Shown: positions 1-13,110, counted from the first letter of the stretch. The stretch is 64,000 bases of DNA from Glossina fuscipes (GCF_014805625.2 NW_023998414.1:28835698-28899697); one strand, 5' to 3'. Notes: generated from the sequence alone by a model not told the origin. Made by a program: numbers and translations.

Positions 1-587
1 AATCACATAAAATACACATACACACGCACTCTCGTATATTCATTCATTCTTTGAATGAAAATCTCATGTATTGTTTAGATTAGATTTGAAAATTTTCATT
101 GCTAGAGAGCACCGGAAAAACATTCTTTCAAAGCAAGTAAAGTAAATTGTGTGGTACCTGTGTTAAAGTTTCAGTTAAAATACCTAGCCTTCGTGATGGC
201 ACAATCGAGGTTACGCAAAAGTTCAAATTATTATGGCTCACATTACATTTATATCGTAATTTTTCGCTTAACTGACTATAGTACCTATATATAGCTCTGC
301 GATTCTGAGCAGATAATTTTCTTCACATCATAGTTTAAGATTAGTTTAAGAAAGCTTTGCAGAGAAATATTTTCTGATATTTCTACTTACAACGCTTTCC
401 AATTGTATTCCAACCTGGTGAGCTGTTAAAAGGCACATGTGTCTGCAGATGTAAAGAAATTAATGGTAAATTAATGGTAAATATGCGCGCTCAAGGATAA
501 TAATTGAATGCAAAACGAATCAAACGAAATTGAATGGAATGAATAAATGACTCTAAAAACAATTCAAACGATATTTCAAATACAAAA

Positions 588-623
<36 letters not shown>

Positions 624-1222
624 TATTATTATAATTTTCGACTAATGAAATAAATTCGTAAACTGAAAAAAAAAAAAAAAAAAAAAAAAAAAGAAGATCT
701 TGAGCACTAGAAACACAAGCTATCGACTCTAATTTATAAAAGGACATTAGATATTGAGCCTAGTAGTAGTTTTGATCAAGTAATATACTGTATTGATATT
801 CTGTTCTGTAGCTGCTTGTAGAATGTCCGTCCACAGGATTAGTCGTACCAAATGCAATGTATTCTAGCTAAGGGAAAGTCGCAGAGAATGTGCTTTCTAT
901 AGCGAGAATTTGCCCACAATTGCAGATTGGGGACGAAGACTTCTTCAAGACCTATTGGCGGATTGCAATTGTATGTCCAAACATTCGAATTCTCGAAAAT
1001 GTTTGGATCTTGATTTTCTCAACATTTGTTGGATTAAAAAATGCAGTTAATTGAGGATTAATAAAAGTGTACTAGCTGATGATGGCATTGTAGATTTCCT
1101 TCTACAAAATTTTCTCTTTAACTTTTCTTCCAACAAATCAAACGAAACTGAATGGAAAATGACTCTAAAAACAATCCAAACAATATTTCAAATATAATAA
1201 AAAAAATCAAAAAAATCCTTCA
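1..1222. other. AT-rich non-coding sequence
   Basis: It contains a (TAT)n microsatellite at 588-632 and 27 consecutive A at 666-692. The small minus-strand open frame over these tracts encodes only Phe and Asn runs. AATGACTCTAAAAACAAT occurs at both 546 and 1157, a short duplicated segment. No gene is recognised. Confidence 0.7.
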
Positions 1223-1345
1223 ATGGTCGTGGGTTCAAATCTCAAGTACGGTAATGTTTCCCATAAAGCCGATAGTCTTATATGCAAAGTGCTTCAAATG
1301 CTTTAGTCTTAAAATTTACATCGCTGACGAAAATAATGTTTCGAA
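1223..1345 (+). mobile_element. 5'-truncated copy of the same SINE
   Basis: GGTCGTGGGTTCAAATCTCA (B-box), CCGATAGTCTTATATGCAAA and GCTTTAGTCTTAAAATTTAC align with the body of the SINE at 24597-24777. The A-box part is missing and the tail is reduced to AAAATAATG. The small open frames over this stretch are chance. Confidence 0.72.
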
Positions 1346-1369
1346 AGGATATTTTAGTGGGTCATGGCC

Positions 1370-1800
1370 AATCGTTCAATACCCTACCCTATACTAAATC
1401 ACTCTACAGTTATTGTACAGCAATATGGGAAGTGGTTGAAAAAGTGCTCCGACCCAAAACACGTCAGTCCATCATATATTTCATCAAAATATCTCAAAAA
1501 TTGCCGCATTCAGATTGATGACAGGGGGAAAAAAAAAACGGACAGGCGGACAGCTGCATCGACAAACTTGGATCGTTGTCATAAAATACAAGCCTATCTC
1601 AAGTCCTTTTGGATGTTGCATGCATTCGTATAAACTTAATACAGCATTGGATCGCAACATAATGTAGTTTTCAGAATTTCGCGACAAAAATCGCTTAATT
1701 ATTGACATATTTTGACATTCTAAATTGCCGTGAAAACTTTGGATCGGGTGCAGCAATTTTTTGAACCAATTGCCGTTTTTATGGAAACTGAACCTTTATA
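1370..1800 (+). repeat. Dispersed repeat copy, CGGACAGGCGGACAG core
   Basis: This aligns with 40350-40760 and 51230-51600 over conserved islands: CAAAATATCTCAAAAATTGC, cggacaggcggacag, and CTCAAGTCCTTTTGGATGTT followed by cttaata. It is non-coding; the small open frames on both strands are by-products of the repeat. Confidence 0.6.
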
Positions 1801-2189
1801 AGGTAGGAAGACGTAAGACCTAGCTTGATATAAAAAATAACCTTACCGCGTCCGTACCACGTAGGTAGATTTTTTTAATCGTTTTAGGCAAAGTGTTAAA
1901 GGGCGAAGTCTTATGGTCGGTCTTGTCTGACAATTGCATTCTTAATTTTTTTTTTTAATTTAAATTTTGACCAGTTACGCTTGCCGCCGAGTCCCCTAAA
2001 TTAAAGATATCTTGCGAAAATAGCTCCAGTGCTGCCATTTTTTCATATTCATTATTCAAGGACACGCCCGCAGCACCACGTAAACTGAGAATACCTCTGT
2101 CTTTTAAAGGGAATGAAAAAATTGTTTTTTTTGCTCAGTATTCATAAACTATAGCAAATAAGTGTACGGAATAATTTGAAAGCATATTC

Positions 2190-2570
2190 TATGAGTGGCG
2201 CGTAGCATTTGTGCACAAAAATGGAAAAAATTGACCACGCCTACCCAATCTTATAGTGTATCGAAATTTCAATATTTTTTTCAATATTTCTATATTTCGC
2301 GTAAAAACAAACAAACGCAAATGCTTGGCCGGTTGCAAATGTTGAATGCACCTAAACATGCAATCCGCCTGTTCATCTGTCCATCCGTCTGTTTTGGGCA
2401 ACTTTGTAGTATTGATGGTAAGCATTTTCCCATTTACCGAAAATGAATATATCGCCTACTAATTTGCAAAAGAATTTGGAATTGAGCTAAACTTTTCAAA
2501 GGACACGACTGCAACGTTGACATGTCTCTGCGAACAAAAACTTTTCTTTTGAAGAGAGAAGCAATCAACT
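2190..2570 (-). repeat. Dispersed repeat copy, minus orientation
   Basis: It contains GTCCATCCGTCTGTTTT (near 2378), the reverse complement form of the core, with ACCACGCCTACCCAATCTTA (2234) and CACAAAAATGGAAAAAATTG upstream. These are recurring landmarks of the family (compare 38590 and 31290). Confidence 0.6.
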
Positions 2571-2859
2571 GCGCTCGCTTCATATTATGGAGCATGAGAA
2601 TTTTGTTCTTTTATTTCTTGTGTCTTTTTTTTTTTTTTTTGGGAGGGGTGAACGGTGTGATGGGTATAATAGATTCAATCCCGACCGAATTTAATTTTCT
2701 TACTTATTTTTGGATAATATTTTCTTTTCCGCTTTTTTTTTTTTTTTTGCCACATCTTGCATGCATTCGGAGCATACAATACTAATAAAATACTTAGCTT
2801 TATTATCTGGTCTATCAATTTTAAAAGATACAGAATTTGTGGCAAAATTTGTGGCAAGG

Positions 2860-3205
2860 GTTTAACGTGGGTTCCTGCCTGAAAGGCTTAACCCCACGGT
2901 GGCCCAAGCCACTTTTAAGCGTACTACGCCTCCTGGCGAGTTAGACAATCCCCACAGAGTAGGGGCCTAAACAGCACCAGAGTCCAGAACAGTTTATTGT
3001 GTATGGAACAATAAACCCCACTCTGGTCAATGGCGAGGCCTAGCTGCACTCAATTGTTCCATTTTAGCTAGGAACTCGCCAACCACAAGCACCACGAGTA
3101 CTCCCCGAAGGGCCGCATCCAAGCAGTCAGGACTCACAAATTGATCAACTGACTGCTTCCGCCATAAGGCTTCCACTGTGCTGTTGATCAATTACCACCA
3201 TTACC
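2860..3205. repeat. GC-rich island built of successive hairpins, unrecognised
   Basis: GC content rises sharply against the AT-rich surroundings. Perfect or near-perfect stems follow one another: 2866-2873 with 2890-2898; 2899-2903 with 2908-2912 (loop CCAA) nested in 2886-2891 with 2915-2920; 2950-2953 with 2962-2965; 2977-2983 with 3020-3026 enclosing 2992-3000 with 3008-3016; 3031-3037 with 3075-3081 enclosing 3039-3045 with 3066-3072; 3121-3130 with 3149-3158; and 3140-3149 with 3183-3192. There is no open frame. It could be a structured 3' UTR of a retroelement, a foldback repeat or a non-coding RNA. I do not recognise it. Confidence 0.7.
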
Positions 3206-3480
3206 CGCAGGCATCCGTGACATGTGTTCAAAAGTAAATATAGGTAAAAGGGGAAAACTTATTCGTCATATCCCTTTTCCATTTTTGCATGTATTAATTA
3301 ATTTACCAGACATTTTCTATCAATCGGCCAAAGGGAAGGCCGTCCCTCAATTCCTTTTTGCATTAATAGTATAATTAATTTATTTATTACGACTTAAGGA
3401 CAAAGTCCATTATATACCCGCAGGCATACGTGGCTTTGTGAGGCGAGCTTCCTGACCCCCGTGGCTCAGATACAACCGAT
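3206..3480. repeat. Continuation of the GC-richer repeat
   Basis: ACCCGCAGGCATCCGTGAC (3203) and ACCCGCAGGCATACGTGGC (3417) are direct repeats about 210 bp apart. GGCC-AAAGGGAA-GGCC (near 3330) and GGAC-AAA-GTCC (near 3398) are small hairpins. A TTTTTGCAT motif also recurs. It is probably part of the same mobile repeat as 2860-3205. No coding is seen. Confidence 0.45.
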
Positions 3481-4279
3481 AGTCTTCCTTTAGTCCGAAT
3501 GAATTATCATAATAACAGGATATATTCATTCATAGCCTACGATCTGTATCAGATAAAAAGCCGCTTAAAGACTTAAAGCACAGACCATTTCGATCGACCT
3601 ACTGATAATGCGTACACAACGAGCAATAAGTGACAAATTTTATGGATCATGTTTTCTGGTTTCTCTATATCTTCGCCCAAATGCTCAAATCTTGTGCGTG
3701 TGAATATGTTTCATTTTTTCATTGCGGACGAATCAATCTAGGAAAAGATATGTGCAATTTCCGTGACCTTGACAGTGTCAGTGATGAGAATTTAAGTGAA
3801 TTTCATAGTTTGTGTGGTTTTCTTGTTTGTTTGTGTTACTGTTTGACGCGTGTATTAACTCAGTTCTGGATAATGTCTTGTGCGGGAAAAGACTTCAAAT
3901 CAAAATTATTTCAACACTTTTTACTTCAAATTAAACGATAATAAAATGGAATTAGAAAGCGTTAAGTATTAAATCAATAATTGAAAAATAATTAGGAAAC
4001 AAAAACAAAAGCAAAAAAAAAAACAAAAAAAAAAAAATCAAAATTGCGCAAATCGTATCTTAAAGAAACACTAAAACAGCAGTCATAGCATAAAATTTTT
4101 TATTTTTCTCGTTTGTTTTGTTTCTCTCTCTCTCGCTTTTCCAACTACCGGCGGACAATATTAAACGAAAAACTATTCCAACGTGCATTGACTCATATTT
4201 GAAGTATGTATGATTGCTTTTATTTTTTTTTTTCTTTTCTAATTCGTTGCAAGAGAGAAATGCAATGAGCTTAAACCCT

Positions 4280-4319
<40 letters not shown>

Positions 4320-4330
4320 CCAACAACAAT
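4280..4330 (+). repeat. (CAA)n microsatellite
   Basis: About 13 uninterrupted CAA units followed by imperfect ones. The overlapping open frames encode Asn or Leu runs only. Confidence 0.85.
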
Positions 4331-5555
4331 AACAGCAACACAGCGAGCAACGATACGGAAATTGCTATTTTGGCAATAATTTTTAAACGTGATGTGGGTG
4401 CTAATGATGGCATAAAAAAATAAAAAATAAAAAAAAATTCCCTACTTTAGCTTATTTTTTTTTGCAATTTACCAAATATTCAGTTTAGTTAAAGATTATC
4501 AAGATACAGATACAGATACAGATTGAAGTGATGTATCTCTTGTATGTTGCTTTCATTATTACGATTTAAACTTAATTGAATTGATGGCAAAAATGAAAAA
4601 AAAAAAAAGAAAAAAAAAGAAAGAAAACAACTACAATATCAACAACATGGTGTTGTTCACATAGTTGCCTACCATTCACTTTCGTGGCATTCATGGCAGC
4701 ACCAACTGGTTTCTGTTTTGAAACTCCTTCTATTCTCGATAGGCAGAAAGCCAGGCAGGCAAGCAGGCAGGCAGTCATACACATTCCAATGTTGTTGATG
4801 ATGCCATTCTTGTTGTTGTTGTTGTTGTGGCTGTTGTTATATTTGCTATTTTGTGTTGCTCTTACTTGCCTATGCGATTTTCTATAGTTATATGGTCGTT
4901 ATGCTGCTGCATTCAATGTGTACAGTGTGCGATGCTCTTCTTGTTGACATCTTCTCAGCTAGAATTTCTTTTGTGTATCTATGCCAAACGGCATCTTATT
5001 GCTTTTTATTGCCATTCTTTTTTTTTTTTTTTTTATGCTGACAATTGCTTTTCTTTTCTTTTTAATTTCTTGTACCATACACGAAACAAAAATTGATATT
5101 CTGCGCAATCAACTTAACTGAACTCCTCAACCATTCATAGATTTGTCTTTGGAAATGTAAAACTCTCTGCACATATATATCTGTTAAAAGCATTTACCCA
5201 CAATATGCTCGGATTACTGCTGAACGACAGCATTCTACGTCTACAAGTCTCCTAAAAGAATGGAAAGAAAATATGCAACAAGGTTACTGCGGTCTTTAGG
5301 CGACTCATAGTTACCTCATCATCTCATTGTAATGCACAAAAAAAAAAAAAAAAAGAGAAGATATATATAGATATATATATATATATTTTTTTTGTTAGGT
5401 ACGAGATTATCACTTAAATGCCTGATTCGAGCTGCCTATGGTGCCGGGCAAGAGTAAATATTTGCAGGGAGAAATACCTTATGCAATGCGTTAGTTATTC
5501 CTAATGATATCTTAAGATTACGCCTATCTTTGTTTGCGTCGATCACGTCGATCGT

Positions 5556-5587
5556 CATACTTAATGTACGTAATCTCATTAAGTATG
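5556..5587. repeat. Hairpin with 11-bp arms beside a (TATG)n tract
   Basis: CATACTTAATG (5556-5566) and CATTAAGTATG (5577-5587) are exact reverse complements with a 10-base loop. (TATG)n follows at 5584-5606. Confidence 0.75.
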
Positions 5588-6628
5588 TATGTATGTATGT
5601 ATGTATAGAACAATTTTATATGTGTCTCTGTCTGTCGTTCTTATACCTTGCGATTTTGAAAATGTCGTAAAGTGACAGACAGACGGACAAAAGATGGCGA
5701 TAAAATATCTTAATTTTTTTACTTTAAACTTCAAGAAGTGTTTGTATGCATGTCGCATATTCTGAATTGTACAGATTTCATGACTAAATTCATGGAAACC
5801 TATCCTTCGATGTTGGGCATAAAACTGTCTTCTTCTTCTTCTTTCTTAATAATATTCGTATTGGATGTTCCGGCTTTCAATTACAACGCGTCTCGAGTTT
5901 TATGTGTTTTTCTTTGTTAATTTATTTTATTTGTATATTTATCACTTTGTTTTTTTTTTTTTTTTTTTTCTTTTTTTATTATTATTATTATTATTTTAAA
6001 GTTATTGTGGTTTGCTTAGTCGTTCACTTATAAAGTAAAGCAAGTATGGGTCTGGCTGACATTTATTTATTATTCATATTCAAAGGAACTGTCACATGCA
6101 TAGGTATGTACGTATGGTAAGCGTTGGTGTTCCTTTTGCTTTCGCATTAAAATTCTTCTGATGTTGTCTGTCATATGTCGTAATTAAAGAATCATTTTCG
6201 TGATATTTTTTATCATTTGCTCTTTTGTGTCTTTTGTTTTGTTTCTTTTTTTTTTTTTTTTACATGTTCTCATGTTTCTTGTTATTCATATCTGAATGTT
6301 AAGCCATTTTAAGAATTACACGGAAAAGATAATCTAGACGAAATTTCTCAGCATATATATATATATATATAGTGTACGTATATCGGACTTTTCCCAGATC
6401 ATTGCATACTTCATACACATTTCATTATAGCGAGTTCTTACAGTATTGATGACAAATTACGTCGTAAATGAAACCACAAAATAATTATTTTCTTACGCTA
6501 ATAACTTTTTTCAACTCACCACCGGATGCTGGGCGATTAATACGAATTGCCATTCCATACGTAACGGAAGTCTGAGATGTGAATCAGAAAAACTTCATTA
6601 CTTGTAATAAAATATATTTCTGATATGC

Positions 6629-6663
<35 letters not shown>

Positions 6664-8108
6664 TAAACGAGAGAGGAGGTAAGATCTTCAGTTAGGGAAA
6701 CGTTATACATATCATAGCCCAGTGCATACAATAAATCACTAACGCGCACCGAACTAAATAGTTTACAGAGTTCAAAATATTGTCTAAGAAATTTCGTTTA
6801 ATGCGCTCAGTTATGTCATTGTTATAATGTAACCGAGATATATCATCTCATCATGCTCTTCTCCATCCCATTTGATTGAATTTGCTCAGGAAGTACTATG
6901 TGAATCCTTTTCCCATTTTTTCGCAAATTCCATGTTCTTTGCGCTCCTCTCTACCTTAAATTGAACTTATTCAAGGGTAGGGTAGCCAGGGTAGTCAGTG
7001 TGTATGCTGCAGTACTGTTTCACTTAGATTGTCTCTGTACGATAAATGTCCTTAATGGACGTTTACTTTCCATAGAATGCGATCACCTGAAAAGAGTGCA
7101 CTACGTACGAATCCTTGTTATTCTTTTTAAGTAGGACCGGGTTATGTGATAAATGCTTTCTGCATTGTTCTTCATTGCTTCATTGCTTACACAAGGAGCC
7201 TCGTCTTATCGAGGATTAGCTCACGCGTGGTCACCCATACGATCTTCCTTCAAGCAGGATTAGTTCGCGCGAAAAGGACGCTTTATTTGCCCCCCTCACT
7301 GATGCCGTATTAGTCATCTGTATGTACTTCCTCCACGCCCGATACCTTCGTCGCCGTCTGGTCGTTTGCACAAAAGCTTTCATTAAGCGAAAGATTGGTT
7401 TCTTCTTCGCAAAATTAGCTTACCCCAGAAATGCACTTTTTTTTTTTTTTATTCTCGCTAAGCGATTAAGATTAAACGTTCCGATTATAAATGTGTAATG
7501 GTAATGTCGCCAAGTAGCCTGAAGGACATGGGTGTAACGATTTAAAAAACATTTGAAACAAGAACAGAGAACCAATTTCGCGAGACAGAAGTTGGGAAGT
7601 TTAGCATAACAATATTAACTGAACGCATTTTGTCTTAAAAGGGATTCATTTTACGACTACTACTATCGAGTATTCAATCGTTGGTATGAGATAAGTAAGG
7701 CATCGCGGTGTTTCAAGTTTTCATTCTTTTACGTAAATTTTTTTTTTTTTTTTAATTACAAAATTTGTATTAAAATTTTCTATAAAGAGTTTTCGTATAT
7801 AAAAGGTATCAGTGAAATACATTTCGTGAAATGTGAAGAACATAGGAAAAGGAATTTCAAAGAGAAACCAATGAAACCACCTGTTATTACGATATGTTCC
7901 TTTTCTATGCGCCTATAGATGATGGTTTAATAGACTAAAGCAATGTTCTTTAGCAGCCAGCCGTCATCTTATGTAGACTTATATGTGTAATTTTTGCAGG
8001 AAAGAGAAAAAACACAAAACAAAAGCAAAGGGGGAAAAAAAAACAGCGATGGTCGTCGCTAACATACAAACAAAGTATACATTAGTACGCATGCATACAT
8101 ACACATGC

Positions 8109-8141
<33 letters not shown>

Positions 8142-10176
8142 TGGACGAATGTATTTATGCATGTAGCGTTATAGCGTTTGCTTATGTGGCAGAAACGGGC
8201 TATATGTTAGTTACATTATCTTCCTCTAAATATCACAACGTACGCATGTATTTACCCACTTTATCTAAACTGCAGATTGCAAGTGAACGTAACGTAAACG
8301 TGTAAATATTAATTATAAAATATTTTATGCAATAAGTTTTGTGGTTCCTCCGAAAAATAATTTCCAGCTTAAAGAAGTCCTGCATTTAAGTAAGTCTTTC
8401 TGAAAACTTCGCGTCTGCTGTTCTTTGCCTTTTTCTTCTTTCTTTTCCTCTTTTTCTTTTGCGTTTGCTTTTCTTTTTCTTTTGTGTTTTTTTTTTTTTT
8501 CTTAAATACTTTTCAAGGTTTTTTCCGTATGTCTATTATAATAACGATCACCTCAGAGGTAAGGGATATACTTATTCGATAAGTCTGCTCGTTTCAGTCA
8601 GTGAAATATGCGTGAAAAGCGCCTCATTTATCAATTAAATTTTGTTCCATTTCGTATAGCTCGGCCAGCTTAGCGTTGTCTGTCGCTACGTAGGTAAGTT
8701 TTTAATACTGAAAAAGTTGAAATTTATTAGCCTTTGTATGACATAACCGGAAAACGAGCTAAATACGCTTAAGAGTAGTTTAAAATTAAGAAGATCGTGT
8801 AAAGAATCAAAAATCGCAAAAGCATTAATCAGAGCTACATAATAACTTTAAGTAGAATTGGTCTCAGCTCAAGTTTAGATAAGCAAAATAAAATATTGAG
8901 CCCAAAGTCAGGGTCACCTGTGCAAGTGCATGAGTTGAAAATAATGAACGAGCGAATGAATTAATCTTGACTTTAGTTTCCCGCCAACGAATCCCTTATG
9001 GGGCTGCTTACATTAGTTTCCTCATTGCGTTATTTTGAAGTATATGTTTTGTAGGGTATACATTGTGCGTCTAGGCTACTATATAGTTGTAGCAAAAAAA
9101 CTCAATCTCAAAGCAATCGCAAAATGTTTCGAGACCGTTTAAGGGTCACTTTGAGCGTTATATAGGAGTTTTGCGTTTATCAAAAATCTATGCCGACAGT
9201 AAATGACTTACCAACGCGAAGCTTTATAGTGAAACATTCGCAAAACATTTCCAAGCGTAAGGGTCCACAATCGATTGCTGATAGTAGTTTAATTAATATA
9301 CACATGTAAGGCGCTTCTGATCATCTCGTAATATTCCGTTCAAGTTTTGCATCGCGATAAAAATTTTTTTTTTTTTTTTGAATTTTCACTTAGTGTACGA
9401 CATTTTATATATCTGATGGATAGGTGATCTATTTAAATTTTCAGACGATATTATGCGTTGAGAATTGCCCCCGATATATATAATAAATAGATCTAGATTT
9501 GAGGAAATGTGAAATTTTGAATATAAGAAATAGAAGAAAACGTAATGAGCTCTAGTGACTGAAATAAGGTCAATTAGTCAACGCAATTGAGTGATGAGTT
9601 TTGTTCTTCTAAAAATTTAACATTTTCACCTAATACTTACTTACCTAGGATGAGATGAATTGATTATATGACGACTTACCTCAATGTCATTACAAGTTTC
9701 TTACTCATTTTCCGCAATCAAGGAATAATGAAGGTCTACTAGTTTTTTCGATCCGCTTGCAACGCCCAATCGTGCACATCAGAAACTTGAGAAAATAATA
9801 TATACGGAATGAATGGATGCAAAGTTCTGAAAGAGAGTGTCTCTCTCTCTCTTCGATCGCAGTCTCATTATCTATGCTGACGCAATATGACACGATGAAC
9901 ATTGAAAACTTAACATTTGAACTTTTCACTGGTTTATGTGCCATGTGCCGCACAACTGTGCCAATAGGTGTGAACGACACACAGATAGGAGAGTGTACCA
10001 ATTCGACGTAATATGGTTCCAATTAATTGCGTTTCACGCCTACAATGAACAAAGAGTTTAACGTGCTCTTACGTGTTTACCTGAGATATGATGGGTATCC
10101 AAGATTCGCCTCAAGGCATACATAAATTTCTCACTTGTTTTTGTTTTATTTTCTTTTTCACATCGGCTATTGTTGT

Positions 10177-10210
<34 letters not shown>

Positions 10211-10562
10211 CGTGTATATATACAATACATATACATATATAAATATAAGCATAAACGAACTGAGCCGAATATATATTTATATATATTTATATATATTTAT
10301 ATATAAACATAAATATTTTTTATAGAAGAAACCTGTTTCCTCTTCTACCACAACTTGCATTCTTTTCATATTTCAAAACCTGAAAGAATGGCTTAAAAAA
10401 TAAAATTAAGAGAAGAAAAGAAAAGAAAAGAAAAAAAAAAAAAAAGAATGCATTAAGTTGTTTATGTGTGTGATGACGACCGCTTAAATGTGCAATGCCG
10501 TAAGTATATCTGTTCCAAACACCAGCAGTAACCTTATGATGGTCAAGTCAAATATGAGCAAA

Positions 10563-10598
<36 letters not shown>

Positions 10599-11466
10599 CT
10601 CATATATATATATAGATATATATACACATATGCACATATAGTGCTCGTGCTCACGCATATGTAAATAAAAATATTGTTTCTTTTTTATAATTATATGAAA
10701 ACACTGCATTATCAAAACAGCACTTAGATTAAGTTGCTTAGATGAATCGTTACAGTGCAACCACCACCAATATAAATCCATCCAATTGTGAAAAGTAAGC
10801 CCTACAACTAACTATAAATAACCTGAACTAAGTTTTCTTTCTAGAGATATTTCACTTTTCAAAATTTTTTCCCCAAAAATGATTCTACGCTTGCTTTGCC
10901 TCCTCAAAAGGCGAAAGAAAGGAAAAGAAGAAGAAGATTCTGTTGTTTTTTGACTTTTATATGAACGCTTCAATAAATTGCATAATATATTATTAGAAAA
11001 GAATTCATCTATGTTTTCGGGAGCGAACTGCTTTGAATTCTGTTTTATAAATCGTTGATAAAGACGACCGCTTCTCTTCGTCGAATTTTTTCCATCTCTT
11101 TTCTATCATAGATAATTGCGGCTTCGTTTGTACATGTTCGCTCGGTAAACGCCTCTTATTGATCGGATTTGTTAGAAGATTTTTATCTTAAGGCGAACTT
11201 TTATTCGAACTTTTTTTTGTGTTAATTAACTTTTATTATAACTTAAATGCTCCTTCCAATGAATGGCAGTAGAGGAATGAAAAGCCAAGAAAGAAATTAG
11301 ATTTAGCTTAAACCGAATTTCGTATACGATATTTGAATGAAAGATCGAGGGCAGATTCATTCACTCTAAATATATCGATTGGTATATGATATTGTGCCGT
11401 CGTGTATGCCCTAAAGACTTCAAATCTTGTTCGAGCTCGAGCTGGTTACGATTGTACAAATTAATA

Positions 11467-11899
11467 GGTGGGAGGGAAAGTTTTGTCGTATTTTAAATCG
11501 GCAATAAAAATACCACATTTAACAAATCGAGAAATTGCAGCAGAGTTAGTTATTCATCATACAACTGTTGGAGATCACATTAAACCTCTTGGGTGCGTGT
11601 TAAAGCGAAAAGTGTTTGAATTCCACATGAATTAACGGAATTAACTCATCGTATTCACTTGAAATAGTATCATCTGATTTTTATCTGTTCAGATCATTGC
11701 AAAATTATCTAACGGGAAAAGAGTTCAAGTCTTCTGAATAGGTTTCTAAGGCAATTGCTGACTATTTTAACTCCGAGAGCGAGAATTTCTATAAAACAGA
11801 AATTCACAGATTACCTAAAATATGGCAAAAGGTTGTAACAAATAACGGAACGTATTCAAATAATTTTATTTAAAATACGACAGAACTCCCCCTTCAACC
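11467..11899 (+). mobile_element. Internally deleted mariner element (irritans-like) with both terminal repeats
   Basis: The left end GGTGGGAGGGAAAGTTTTGT and right end (reverse complement) GGTTGAAGGGGGAGTTCTGT are imperfect inverted repeats. Both continue into identical CGTATTTTAAA. TA lies directly outside each end, the expected mariner target duplication, within matching ATTAATA flanks. Inside, one frame reads REIAAELVIHHTTVGDHIKP (helix-turn-helix), then stops. A second block reads SDFYLFRSLQNYLTGKEFKS and later EIHRLPKIWQKVV, the transposase C-terminus including the third catalytic Asp (SDF). The middle of the gene with the first two Asp residues is deleted. At 433 bp this is a MITE-like, non-autonomous remnant. 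Confidence 0.88.
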
Positions 11900-12879
11900 T
11901 ATTAATAACCACGTTTTCATATTCTTTGCGGTTATGTTCTTTAATCTAATTTACGCGATTTTCGATTTCCATAGTTCAGTTTTATGAAATTGAATTGAAA
12001 AAAAAAACAACTTATGGCGATAACTTAAAAACTCTGCGGTTTCAAGGAAAGTTGAAATCGTTTACTTGTACACAATTTTAGAATGATAAAGAACAGTCTG
12101 AGAAGTCACGATATTTTGATGTCATACACTCAATTGCATTTTGACTGAGCCACTATTCATACTGATTGAAAATGCGATAATTTATGTTAAGACGTACTGC
12201 GAGTTTGTCACACTTTTCTCGAACAAATGCCGTAAATTTCACTTTCATTGGTAAATGTTTGCCTCCGTGAGACTTTCCGAACCGGAGAAGAAATATCCAT
12301 CACTAATTTGATTAGGAATCTTAAGCTAAGAAAAATAATATATACTTTATAGAGCATCCGATAAATGTTTGGCGAGCCGAGCCGAGCCGAGCCTAGCCTA
12401 TCATGCAAGATTTATAGTCTCAGTGCTTAAGCATACTCAGGAACTGCTTCCATTCTAAAGATCATTGATTGAGTCTTACGTTGGATTTTAAAAAGTTGTC
12501 GAGAAACTACTGAATTAGTTTACCTAAACCGATAACCATAATAACGAGAATAGTGGCTGCACTCTGAATTCTAAGTGAGAGTGAAATACAAGATGGACTC
12601 ATTAAAAGTTGAATTGATAAATTCGAACGAAAGATTCTTCTTAGTATCTATGTACCGAGGAGGATTTGTAACTGTATATAGAGGGCTTACCTGCCACGGC
12701 TAACATAGCCCATATTAGAGTGATGTCAATCTAGATGCCTAGAACTTCAATCACGAGCAATTACATTTCGTATACCGATTCCGATGTCCTGAAAAAGATC
12801 AAGATGGAATGAAACCCTTCAACAGTATTTGCTTAAAGCGATCAATCAAAAAAATCTACATTTGTTGAATTCACTAGAA

Positions 12880-13110
12880 TCCAATGATCATGTTATGTTA
12901 GTTTTTCGGCCAGGAGAATATTTACAATGGACAATATACAGAGGGTCAGCATACAAGCAGTCAGACGGACAGACGGACATGCTCAATTCGATTCAAAATT
13001 TGATGTTGATCAAGAATTTATATAATTTTTTGGATCTCTGGATTTTCCTTCTAGACGTTGCAAACGTTCTGACAAAATGAATATGCCGCACGTCCTTCAA
13101 TGCTGGCTAA
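12880..13110 (+). repeat. Dispersed repeat copy, CAGACGGACAGACGGACA core
   Basis: Landmarks in order: core at 12960-12980, TTGATCAAGAATTTATATAA (about 13006), TAGACGTTGCAAACGTTCTG then acaaaatgaatat, and GTCCTTCAATG. The small open frame across it is part of the repeat. Confidence 0.65.

Larger units (their letters stand above)
3481..11466. other. Non-coding, microsatellite-rich
   Basis: No conserved coding was recognised. It holds (CAA)n at 4281-4320, (GTT)n at 4810-4827, (TA)n near 5360-5386, 6353-6372, 8118-8142 and 10177-10207, (GA)n at 6628-6650, poly-A of 35 at 10561-10595, a hairpin at 5556-5587, and a short GC-richer patch at 7190-7350. A degraded GACAGACAGACGGACA core at 5676 belongs to the dispersed family. 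Confidence 0.65.

Noticed and set aside
4060..4423. Open frames over the CAA repeat on both strands
   Set aside because: Poly-Leu and poly-Asn peptides arising from the microsatellite, with no flanking similarity.
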